Shown here in pieces: positions 24,819-35,792 of a stretch of DNA of 64,000 bases. Every line of letters starts with the position of its first letter. Within the stretch, counting starts at the first letter, position 1. A model generated the notes under the pieces. It was not told the origin of the DNA and did no database searches. It saw only the letters and a program-made list of their open reading frames with translations. Both the position numbers and the translations under genes were made by a program. This DNA is from Campylorhamphus procurvoides (lineage: Eukaryota; Chordata; Aves; Passeriformes; Dendrocolaptidae): the NCBI GenBank assembly GCA_013396655.1, contig WBMV01000852.1:310001-374000 (forward strand), read 5' to 3'.

Positions 24819-27800
24819 TCCTCTCAGTCTCTGCTGGCAGCTCCTGCTTCTCAGCATTAATGAGTTGTGTGACATTGCTTAGGGGTAGATGTGTTCAGCA
24901 GAAAGGATTAGTTGCTATCTCTCCCTGCTCTCTATTAAAAAAAACCCCACCAAAAAACATACAAATTTGCTGTTTGTCAGGAAAAGGAATATCTATCTCC
25001 ACCACACCCTTAGGGCAGCAGAAAGCCTCATTCTGGGTCACTAAAAAGCTGCTGTCCTGGGGGTGGAGGGCAGAGCTGAGCTAGTCAGACCCATTCCAAG
25101 TTCCACCTGCAAATCTTTCCTTCATTCAATTATATCTCGGTGGGGTAAGGGGAAAAGGCAAATTCTCTTCTGCAAGCCAGGTAAACCATTGCATTTTTTT
25201 CCTGTCAACTCTAAAGTGATAATTTTGAAAATGATTTATTTTGTTTTTTAAGAGCCACTATGACTCCAGCAGGGACGCTGGTGAAGTTATTCTCAAAGCC
25301 AGGCTATCAACATATTAAGTAGCCTCTTGATGTGATTTATCTAAGGCAAGTGAAGTGGTGTCTGTGTTGGTGCTGTTTATACTTTTTCTACAAACTTACT
25401 TAAAGCTCCTGGCTAATTCATTTTTCTGGGAGCCTAATGCAAGGCAGCAGGTACTACAGTTCCCCTGCAGAGTCTATTTTCAATATTAATTATCTTGCTG
25501 TGCGTTAAGTAGTTTTTGTTTTTGCGTTAAAAGGTTTATAAAAATTAGATTATTAAAATGATAAAAACTAATTTTCTCAAGTGTAGCCACTCCACAGCAG
25601 TCAACTCGAAAGAGAAAAATATGTGCACTTAGTTGTCTTGGAAAAATGGCACCATAACTAAATTATCATATGGGGAGGAAGGCAACAGTGGCAAAGGCTG
25701 CTTTATCACAAGTGTTGTTGCTGTCCTGCTGGCCACACACTTGTGCTTGTTTTGATGGGTCTGCTGCTCATTTTCATTTCCAATAAAGCAGATTTTTGTC
25801 TGAGAAATTAATTTCCATATATGACAGGAATGGCTATCACTTGCAAACATACAACATCTGCTGCGAAGCTAAGCCTGACATGACAGCAGGGTGTATTTTG
25901 ACTATTCTTTGAGGAAGAGTGGGCTGATGAAGTCCCTGTGTGGCTGGATCTGGTTTCAGGGCATTAAGCTGGGCTGCCCTCTTACAGGGGCAGCTGTTCC
26001 TGGAGGATGATCCTATGGTTAAAGGAATCTCTTTTACAAACACCATTACCGTGCCTCGGTTCCCTTGCTGCACAATGATGAGGAAGCTCTGAAGGAGAGG
26101 GATAAGTCACAGCCCTGCCTTCTGTGAGACATTGTTATTAGTCTGCTAATGCTGACAGATATCTGGTTTCACTCCTTTGCTCTTTATCCCTGGTGACATC
26201 CCAAGGGATTCTGCAGAGCTGTTATGGCTTATTACAATGTATTGCTAAATTTGGGGCTGTTGGACCTCAGCAGATTTGTTGGTTTAATTTTGGCCTAACG
26301 GTGAACTCTGAAGTGAGGGTTGGATGGTTAAGGAAGATATATCCATCCCTTGAACCAGTGGGCTGGAAGTGTGATCCGAGCCGTGCTGCAGTAGAGCTGG
26401 TGCAGCTCTCAGAGCCATGCCCTGCCACCCCAAAGCTCCCTCACCACAGATTTCTGCCCTATCACCTCTTCTGCTTCCACTGCAGGGCAGGTGTGTTGGG
26501 TGAGAGAGGGCAAAGCAGGCAAACCAGCAGCAATCCCATTCCCATCCACGGAGCTCCACATCCTTCCCTGTGACTCTGGCACAGACCATCCTTTTCCTTT
26601 CCCCACGTCATGATAAACATGGTGAGGTGACTATTAAGCAGCATAAAATTTTTATTATAACAAAGTTTCCTGCCTGTCACGTAGAGGTATCTGCATAGAA
26701 TTTGCTAATGCTGAAGGCATGGGGATTAAAGTCACTCTCTTTTCTAGCAGTTGTCACCCCCACTGCATGTGCAATGATGAAGCCTAAAGAGCAAAAGGTG
26801 CTTTGTGAGATACAGTGTAAGCCAAGAAGCTGAGGACAAGCAGGGGAATTGCTCTGACTATTTTCCATGTTGCATATATCCATTTTTGTGGTCCTGTCTG
26901 CATTTTGGAACACTTTCCTTCATTGACTAGCATTCTAAATATAATTTTTTCTATGAGGTTGTTATTGTTAGTGCTATGAACTGTTATTTGTTGATATCAT
27001 GCAGCTTTTCAATGTTCTAGAATTTATTATGGATATTAGAGATGCCAATGTTTATCCATTTTACACCTTCATTATCAGATCTAGCCCCATCATTACTCCA
27101 GATACATACAATGGTATTATCATTGTTGTCTTGTTTCATTATAATTCCCATTTGTTTAGTGATTTATTTCTAAGAAATAATTTGTTAGAAAGCATGCTGA
27201 AGCACAATCAGTCCCCATATTACATATGTTTGGATCTCAGGCATTTGACAGAAAATATCTGTGAGTGAGAGGTGGCGCAGTGTCTGTTTTATACCAGTGT
27301 TAACATACTGGACCAACAAGCACACTGAATGATAGATCCGAACAGCCTGTGAGAGCCTAAAATGTCTGTGAGGGATACGCAACTCTCCTACATATCCAAA
27401 GTAAAGGTTTCTCCCCATGTTGAATTTAGTCTCTGTTCTCAGAAAATCAAGAATTTGTCATATTAATATATGTCCCACCTACTGTAATCACGACTGATGT
27501 ATATTTGATCTTTTTTCCCTGGTTTTCCTGAACTGAACATCTATTGTGTGAGGCTACAGACAGTTGTAGAGAGGGAAATAAAGAAGAGAAAGAGGGATGG
27601 AAGGGGGAAAAAAAGGTACAGCAGGATGCAGCTGCCTCTGACTGAGATGGACATAGACATCACCCTGTCATGGTGGCAACTGTTAGATTTTTATGTTGAG
27701 AAGGATTTTAAGGATCAGCTAAATAGAAAGTAAAGCCGAGATGAGAATGCAGAGAGGAGAGGGGCCAGAAAGACAGCTGTGACATGTGTGACATGAGGGG

Positions 27801-29369
27801 ACTCTTGATTAGGGAAGCAGCCTGTCCACACTAGGCAGAGAAAGTACACTCCCAGTGTAGGACAAATCACCGAGTGTCCTGCCTGGGAGAAAGCATTGAG
27901 AAACTGACCTGAATCCATTTTTAGCAGTGCCTGTTCTGACTAGAAGTGTTTTCCAGCTACAGTGAAGCTGCACTCAGCTACGAGCAGGTTCTGCTTTGCT
28001 GGATTCCCACCAGGTCAGTTCTCAGCTGTCAGTGTGAGGTGGTGGGATGCCACTGATGCTTGGACAGGACAGCCTGGGCTTGCTCAACAGCCCTTGCCTT
28101 TGATAGCACTGAGTAGATCATGGCAATATCTTTGGTCCCAAGTAACAGAGAGTCACAGGAGGTCTTACAAGAGCTTCTGCTGCAATAAAAGCAGATAATT
28201 TTATCTGTATTTTAGGGAACCTTACAGTGAGTCTGAGTTTGTAACCCCAAACATAGCACTTCATCCCTGCTACAGGCTGGAAGAGAAAAGTCCTGGTTTC
28301 GCTGCTTGCAAGGTATCACTAATAAATCAACCCTTGGAGAAAGTACCAGAAACAATGTTTTCTTAAAACAAATTATATGATTAAAAAGGTATATTTCATC
28401 CAGCAAGTAATTATCACACCTGCTAACATTTGTTAAGATATAATTCACTGAAAAATAAAACCTGTGTTTCTGCTATAAATTCTAGCCCTGTTCCACAGAT
28501 ACCAATCCTTAGCCAAATCTTTAGCAAAAATTTGCTGAGGCATCGTCTGACACAGAAAATGGACTCTTGAGCTCTAATGTAAAAGCTAATTAGAGGAGGT
28601 ACTCCAAGACAGGGCAAGAGATAATGCCTGTAATGCTGAAGGAGACAGGGTTTGGTACGCATTCTTTTTCAGAAAGAAAACCCCCAGGTATCAGTAATGA
28701 TGCCTTAGATGCAGAACATGCCCACAGACACATCCTACTATAGTATTGAAAAGCATAAACTACCTTCTCTCCTCTGCACTCAAACCCCAAATGCCTGCAG
28801 CAACATCAACAAACACCATAAAAATTAGAATAACATTCCAATTCCCTGTGCAAAGGTGTGGTATGTGCATGAGCACACAGGAAGTGTGAGGATTTGGTTG
28901 ATAAGTAAGAAGTCAAAATTGATTCTATGCAACATTCTATTTGGGAAGTCTGTCCATCTATTCACCAGGACCTGCCTTGTGCCTGGACAGAGATGGCAGC
29001 TGGGTCAGTCAGTGCAGTGATGCCCATCTAAGGACAGCAGGATTTCGTGGGGGCTTATGTCTCTGCAGACATTAAGACCTTTGGCATCAGGTCAGGATTC
29101 CCCAGATGCCTTTCCCTCCTTAGCACCGGGAAGCTGCACTTTGCTGGCAGTTCTGCCTGGAGGCCGTGTTCACACAAATGGGAAGTTTGCCATAGGCTAT
29201 ATGCAACGGCATAGGAATGAGGGGGCTGGCAAAGGCAGGCTAACAGCATGGCTCTGAATTAGACTGGAGGGAAAGTGCTGCAAAATGCACTTCTGTGTGG
29301 TAGCTGCTCAACACTAAAGGCTCAGTCTGGTGTGACAGTCCTGTGCAGGTCATGGGAGCAGTCAGGGAT
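24819..29369. other. Unique non-coding stretch, no gene seen
   Basis: Contains a regulatory candidate at 25,430-25,620 (listed separately). A nearly pure purine tract lies at 27,569-27,617. A short MIR-like scrap (GTGCCTCGGTTCCCTT at about 26,051) is too brief to call. Mildly GC-rich DNA at 26,340-26,600 produces overlapping spurious frames on both strands. No coding exon or RNA gene was found. Confidence 0.5.
25430..25620. promoter_or_regulatory. Candidate conserved non-coding element, AT-rich
   Basis: Repeated homeodomain-type cores (TATTAATTATC, GCGTTAAGTAG, GCGTTAAAAGG, TTAGATTATTAAAATG, AAACTAATTTTC) lie within 150 bases. They flank a phased pair of GCGTTAA words about 24 bases apart. 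The pairing and the retained CpGs are unusual for the region. No direct evidence of function. Confidence 0.2.
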
Positions 29370-29480
29370 CTGACTGCAGCAGTGCCAGCTCCCAAGCAGT
29401 GTCCAAGCTCAGGCACCAAGAGAGAACCCAGGTACCTGCTCCCAGTGCTCGGCTTTCATCACAACTCCGTAAGTGACTTG
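29370..29480 (-). repeat. Possible MIR-type SINE fragment
   Basis: GTCCAAGCTCAGGCACCAAG followed by AGAGAACCCAGGTACCTGCT and CCCAGTGCTCGGCTTTCATC resembles the reverse complement of the MIR head ('...caaggtcacacagc...agaacccaggtctcctgactcccagtgctctttc'). Only one diagnostic block is convincing. Confidence 0.35.
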
Positions 29481-31374
29481 GGGCAAACATTATCATATGT
29501 TATAGAGAAATGAGAAATAGGTGATCTCAATTCTCCAGCAGGTGCAGGGAAGCTCTCCACAGATTTGTCAGGTATACGGCACAGGCTTGGTTTAGGCTGT
29601 AAAATACCTCTGCCCCTGCTGTTTCTCAAGCACTATTTTTCATTTGGGACATGGCTTGACATGGCAGAACAGTGGATTGGACCTATTCCTTTGTAGGGCT
29701 GAAGAGAGGTGGTGCTGTTGTCTGTATTTGCCCAAGGCCTCTTATTCACAGTTTGATAATCCTGCTGGATTGCCTGGACCCTGCTGCAGCTGAGAACTAT
29801 CTCTGTGCTTCCTGCCAGGGATTATTTTCTATATGGAGAGGGGGCAACAACTAAACACCTCAAGGTTAAAAAGGCTTTTCCTTCCCTGAGGTACCTGCCT
29901 CCTGTATCTCCTAGGATCATGTGTTGGATGATGCTCCAGAAGAACGCCCTCTAGTTTCTCCCATAACTCCACCCTACCACTGCTCTCTGCCGCCCAACAA
30001 ATTGACCCAGCACACCTGAGAGCTTCCCAGTCTGTCAACAGCATCATATGAACCTCACATTTCAGCATGCAACAGCCACCAGAGACCACATATATGTGTT
30101 AAATGCATTTGTTGAGGGGAGAGTTCCCAGATGGAAAAATTAAAGAGCTGTTTTCCGAGGTCTGTGCCTGATCATGCACCATCCTTGCCCTAAGCTGAGA
30201 TTAATATTTCAAAGGAAATACAGTCTCCTGTGGATGCTCTTTCAGAGAGGTCCTGCAGACCAGCTGAACTAGGGTAAACTTCTAAGATGTACAATCTTCT
30301 TGCTTCTTTCTCTGCAGTACATATAGTAATAAATCCCTTACATAAGTATACATGTGCCATCAGGGATGCAACATGAACTTTGATAGTTATTACCCAAGGA
30401 CAGGAAGGTGCAATGTTCACAGCATATTTGTGGGATGGTGTTACAGGTTCATCTGGCCACAAAGAATTCATGCTATGTTTTGCACAGCATGGGATACACA
30501 CAGAAAGACATGGTTAATACAGCATCTCTGTACTGGCAGTGAGACAAAATTATGTTCCTCAGTTGTCACAGCTGGCATGGGATCAGGTATTAACCACCTT
30601 AAATTTGTATTCCTTGGGCCATCAGAGAAGGAGGAATACCACCTTACCTTAATGCAAGGTGAAAATCGTATTATGGCAGCAAAGGGGAAAACTGTGAGGT
30701 TGCCCTTGGGAAACAAGGGAATATTTGTAACTCATTTAGGAAACAGCAGGACGAAACTTGCAGGTTGGCTAAATGTCTGAGTAAAGTTCCTGGAGGAGAA
30801 GGAATTAATATGCTTTCTGGTACATGTTCTAATTTTCCATCACATTGTGGTAAGCTTGTGGTGGTCATGACATGCTTTGTGATAGTGATCAATATCTAAT
30901 TAGGCAAAATGCTAATTTGCTAATGCCTGAAGCTTTAAGCCTCACCTTCCATCATCAGTCTCCTGTGCATTATTGCTCTCTCTGACAAATCACGTGTCCT
31001 TGCTCTTGACCTGGCAGGGTTAACTCCTATCCTGACAATGCCACTAGCTCAGTTTAACCTCTTCTTTTTCGCTCAGTCAAAACATGATGCAGAAGGTGAT
31101 GCTCAGACTTATTCCCTCTGCCGCAATCCCCGCAGGAGATGTGGATGGATAGCTGTGCCTGGTGTGCTGGTTTACACAAGAATGAACACGATGCTTTTTT
31201 TTTTGTTTTTTAAAAAAATAGGCACTTTCTGGTGATCCAGAACTGCTGCAGTTTCCTTCTGCAACGTGAGGAAGTTGCTGCCATCCCTTTCCCGGTTTTC
31301 CTTGCCGGGAAATCCATAGCTGGTAGTAGAGCAGCACCTAGAGGCGGTGGGTGCCAGGGACAGCCCTGCCCCGA

Positions 31375-31403
31375 GGGGTCTGCAGGGAAGGGGCACGGGG
31401 GGG
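31375..31403 (+). other. G-quadruplex-forming motif
   Basis: Four G-runs (GGGG, GGG, GGGG and GGGGGGG) are separated by loops of six, two and three bases. This fits the canonical G3+N1-7 pattern. It lies in a short GC-rich island at about 31,260-31,460. Such motifs are common in GC-rich patches; no gene is attached to this one. Confidence 0.55.
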
Positions 31404-34400
31404 CTGAAGAGAGGTGCTGTCGGGTCCCAGGGAACACCCACAAAAGTGCGGGGCTCTGCTAAAGAGTGCCATTTTTCCAGTGTCACAGAGGATTTGGGGA
31501 TGAAACCAGAATGGACCCAACCTTCCTGCATCTCAGGACTGTCCCTCCCTTCCATATCAGACATGCCAGATCTGTGAGATAGAAGAAGCCCACCAGAGCA
31601 GGTTTCTGGGGGGATCCATTTGATCAATCGCCTTCCCAGCAGGTAGTGAAGGGAAAAGGGTAACCAATTTGTACTTAGTTATGCCTTTTGTGAAACCAGA
31701 GGCTCTCTGTTGGCAGTACCTGCACCCCCAGCTTACCCATACCCCTCTTTCTGCTTGTCTCCCCCAGAGCCTTTGCTGTCTCCCCAGTTCCTCTGCCTGC
31801 TCTGTTCTCCCACATATTGCCATTGCTCCAAGGCAGCCCCGGGATCTTCAGGGGCAAGTTACCGCAGAAAAGCCATGTAAACAGCTCTGCCCCATGGAAG
31901 GCATCTCTGCATGGAAGCAATCACCACCTTATCACTGAATAATCCCTCCCTCTATAGGGTAGAGCTTTTTTCAGATAAGGCTTTCTTGTATGGGTCTGTC
32001 GACCTTGATATAAAACAGTTAAAACTTCCCGGGAAGTCAAGCGTGTCATCTGATCCTGATCTGGTCAAGGAAGGGAGAACTAGCTGTCCATGCTGACATG
32101 GTTAGTCACTAGAAGTTCCCCTTGCTCTCACTGGGGTTCAGCTGGCCACTTCCAGATGGCTGCTTCTTCCAGCTGTTTTTCCAGACTCTTTTTTTTCTGA
32201 AAGACTGAGCAGTTCTTTACCCCTTACATTTTCCTCTCTTCCTCTCAAAATTACTTTTGTGTTCAGATTTAGTCACTTCTTGGTCTGACTTTACCAGATG
32301 TATAAGCTAAGAGACAAATTTGTCCTCTGAAGCCTTTGCCACTGGTATGGATCCAAACTGGCTTTGGTATTTAAGCATCCATGAGAAAATACGGATGCTA
32401 GAAATAGTGCAGCAATTTGATATAATGCTATATATGGAGGTAACCACACTTCCTTCAATTAGTCTTAATTTCCTTATTAATATAGATGTGCAGCTCAGTC
32501 TGCCTTTGGTGTCTGCCTTGGACAGACACTCATTTTCACTCTGGGTTTAGGAGGGGAAGGTCTTCGTAAACCTTCACAGGGGGCTGGAGGACATTACCAG
32601 TTTAAGATTGTAATTAGTTTCTGCCCAAGGAAAGAGGTCTCAAACCTCAATACTTTGACAAAGGGCTGAGATGGCTGTGTGACACCTGCTGTCCAAACAG
32701 AGCTATGCTGCTACTCTGCTGGGGAAAATAAGAGGGGAAGGAGAAACTCAGCCCATGTACTGGAAAAACTGATGAGCACAGGGAGCCCTCACCTTGTCTG
32801 TCACTCCTCAGGCCAATGGTGGGCTCATCCTCTTATCCTGAGGGCTGAACCATTCCTGACTTGCACAGTTCCTGCAGGAGGACTATGGCAAAAGTAGAGC
32901 TGATGGAAGGACTTTTCATAGAACAGATGGACAATATGTCTGTAAGCTGATACACATTACAGCAGACCAGGTTTTTGTGTGTTTTTCCAACCCTTTTATT
33001 GATCTTATTTAAGATAAGCCTAATCCTAGCACAGACAGAACAACAGAAATAATCCTCTAAGACAAGGGCACATCTTATTGGCTTTCCTTGTCACCCAAGG
33101 TTCTCCCTCTGCTGCTGGTGGCCGTGTCACTAATGGTGCTACATTGGCTTTTATGTTCATATTCCTTTTGCACAGGACCTTTGACAAATGTATAAGTATG
33201 TACTAGAAGACAGTCCTGGCATAAAATGGACAAACAGGCAATAGAGACAAATACAGAGAGAAAGGAGAATGGAAGTAATTTTCACAAGTGAGACAAGTCC
33301 CTCACTGCTGCCCTGCCACAGGACACCTCAATTTTTGTGCATTCCTTATAACCAGTTGCTTTCTTTCCCCGTTTTTCCTTCCTTCCTCTCCCATTACCTT
33401 CAAGCTCCACAAGCTGTCGTTAGCTTTATACAAAAGCTTTCATGCAACTTAGTATTTACACTGTGTCCTCCCATCATCAAGCCAGCAAGCTAATTCATCA
33501 CAGCCCTGCCTGTGCCTGGCAAGCTGGAAGGAAGTGCCTTTAGGTGTCAGTGCTCATAACGGTCATTGTATTTTCACTTGCTGCTTCTAAATGTGCTGGT
33601 CATCAACCCCAAATAAGTAGGGAACCTTTCTCACTCCTGTAGCCACTGCTGAATCTTTAATCAGTCTCTCTGGATGCTTTTGGCAGCTTCTTGCCACCTC
33701 CACCAAGAGCTGTTGGCTGCAGAGGCCCTAGGACAGGTTGAAGGTGCTTACTGAAGGAGAAGGTGTAATTCGCTTTACTCTCATTTGATGAGCAGGAATA
33801 TCATGCAGATTGGCAAAACTCATAATTTCTTAATCAGAACCCGATATTCCAGCAGGAAGTGGCATGTGGAGCCAAGCAGGACTAGCATAATCATTGAAAC
33901 ATGTCAGCAAACAAATTTATCACTAATACTCGTGAATAAGACTGTGCAGATGGAATGCCTTGGAAAGATCAGGAATGTGCCCGGGACTGTTACTTCCTCT
34001 CCTACTTGAGCAGCACCATTGGGATCCCTCCTTCTTGCTCTTGAGAGCAGTATACTGCAGGGAAGGATTTATCTGTTTCCAACACTCAAAAGGATAAAAC
34101 TGATAAAATTTTGGTTCTCAACCCCTGAATACCTTCACTGGCTAAAAAAATGGAGCTCTGTGACTGGCTGACATTTTCTGGGAGATGAGAGCTGGATTAA
34201 TCCCATCTTCCTGTCCTACTAAGTCTCCAAGGAACATTCTGTGTTAACCAAAGTTTTCATTTCCAGCTTCAAGCTGGTATCCTCAAGTGAGCATTTTTGC
34301 TACTGCTGCTTTTCTTAACCTATTGGCAAAAAACCCAAAAACCTTTCTGTCATCTAAGTTTAAAATATTGGTTTAGAGGGAGGATTAAGAGGGCTGCATG

Positions 34401-35099
34401 AAGGTATTCTCAGCAGAGGAAGTTGTGTAATTGCATGTTCTGTGCAGGCCTGGGCACTGGTCTGCAGAGAGGCTGGTTCTGAGAGTAACTTCACTGATGC
34501 TAATAAATCAGTAGGAGTGTGTATGAGATCAAGACCTATGAAAATTGATTAGGGCAACGAGCCAGCTGGTATGTGTCAGTGTAAATCCAATGGGGTGGAT
34601 TTGCACCCACTGGTCCACTACTGGCCATAAGGGCAGAGTGTACCTGTGCCACAGGGTGTGAGCTGCTGCAAATTAGGAGCCCTGCAGAGCCCCACTCACC
34701 AGATGCTTTGTGGAGTCCATTAATTGCTTAAAGAGCAGATGAGCTGTTTGAGTGTTTCCTGGGAAAACACTGAAAGAAGCAGAGCAAGAGCATTTGGAGT
34801 GGAGTTTCACAGGCACGCTGGAGCAGCTGGTGGGCAGCAGGTGGGCTGGGCAGTGGGAGGCAGCAGAATGGGCTCTGCCTGCACTCACCACTTGGCACTA
34901 ATCATACCTGTTGGGCTTCTGCATCCTCCTTCAAAACTTTTGTGGGAGACCAGGCATGGCATGATTTTAACTCTGAACCGTGGTAGAGAGTGCCTGTCTG
35001 GAAACCACGCTAACAGGGAAATCCACAAAGCATGTCAGCTGGTTTTCCAGACTGTGAGCAGTCTTGCTTGGTTTTTTAGTAGGTATTAGATCTGATGGT

Positions 35100-35380
35100 T
35101 CTCGCTTTATTTTTAGTGAAAGGGACACAAGTAATAGCTGTCTTGCTCGATGTCATGAATGACTATTGAAGTCAACATTGGCTGTGAGAGACATTTTCCT
35201 CATTAAATTAAATCTGGTGTGCAAGATTTCATTAAATAGAAGAAAACAGACATTGATCGAGTGTTACAAAGTCTCTCCTAATGGCAGTTATTGCTTCTTG
35301 TCCTTTGTTTATAAACTGAATCTGTATTAGAACTGTATGAGCAGCAATTCACTTAAAAAGCAGCAGTAACTTCTCTTTGC
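35100..35380. promoter_or_regulatory. Candidate conserved non-coding element
   Basis: Several TAAT/ATTA-type cores (CATTAAATTAAATC, TTCATTAAATAG), ATTGATCGAG, TGTTTATAAAC-like and CTTTGTTTATAA (forkhead- and SOX-like) sites occur together in unique sequence, next to two ancient SINE fragments. The motif count is suggestive, not decisive. Confidence 0.2.
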
Positions 35381-35404
35381 AAACTCACAGATAGGAATGA
35401 TTTA

Positions 35405-35575
35405 GCCTTTGTAGAGGGAAAGGTTGTATTTCCCATTCTAAAGGTGGAGGTTTGAAGCCTGAACCTTGCCTGGGGTCTTCTCTGTAATCTAAGAGCCAGG
35501 AACAGAGGTCAGATCTCCTGAACTCCAGCCCAACCCTGTAACTAAGGGCTATTCTCTTATTCCTGCAAGCCATTA
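35405..35575 (-). repeat. Amniote MIR-type SINE fragment, minus strand
   Basis: In order the plus strand shows blocks equivalent to 'cccattctaaaggtggaggtttgaa' (consensus 'cccattttacagatggggaaactgag'), 'ccttgcctggggtc' (consensus 'cttgcccaaggtcaca') and 'agagccaggaacagaggtcagatctcctgaactccagcccaaccctg'. The last matches consensus 'agagccaggattcgaacccaggtctcctgactcccagtccagtgctc'. All three are the reverse complement of the MIR head and core. Four colinear blocks make this one of the better ancient SINE calls in the window. Confidence 0.6.
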
Positions 35576-35675
35576 CTCTATAAACATGATAAATAGACTG
35601 CTAGAAGTGTTTAGCATTGAATATTTCTGAAGTATAATTATTCCAGCCTCCCTTGGCAGCAGAAACATTACTCTT

Positions 35676-35792
35676 ATGTCAAAGATGAGGAAACAGTGGC
35701 ACAGTGCTTTGTCCAAGCTTGTAGGACGGTTCAGATCAGAGTCCTGCAGCTCTGCACTGTGGCCCCAGGTCAGTCCTATGAACTGTGTTGCC
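35676..35792 (-). repeat. Second MIR-type SINE fragment, minus strand
   Basis: AAGATGAGGAAACAGTGGCA, CAGTGCTTTGTCCAAGCTTG and ATCAGAGTCCTGCAGCTCTG run in the same order as reverse-complement MIR ('agatgaggaaactgaggcacagagaggtt...tgtccaaggtcac...cagagtcctg'). It lies only about 100 bases from the previous copy and in the same orientation. It is a separate insertion or a tandem duplication, because both cover the same part of the consensus. Confidence 0.6.

Larger units (their letters stand above)
29481..35404. other. Unique non-coding stretch, no gene seen
   Basis: Contains a G-quadruplex-like motif at 31,375-31,403 and a candidate regulatory element at 35,100-35,380 (both listed separately). 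A T-run followed by an A-run lies at about 31,194-31,220. Frames of up to 151 codons at 31,172-31,627 sit in GC-rich DNA and overlap others on both strands. A 142-codon plus frame at 30,352-30,780 has no recognisable domain. The piece at 33,180-33,270 faintly recalls an amniote SINE tail but is too weak to call. Confidence 0.5.

Noticed and set aside
30352..30780. 142-codon plus frame
   Set aside because: No domain, no splice or promoter context, overlaps two minus frames.
31172..31627. 151-codon minus frame
   Set aside because: Shares a GC-rich island with several other open frames in different phases; translation begins in a T/A homopolymer region.
33180..33270. Possible ancient SINE tail
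   Set aside because: Similarity to 'gtac...gacagtcctggcataaaatggacaaac' is too loose.
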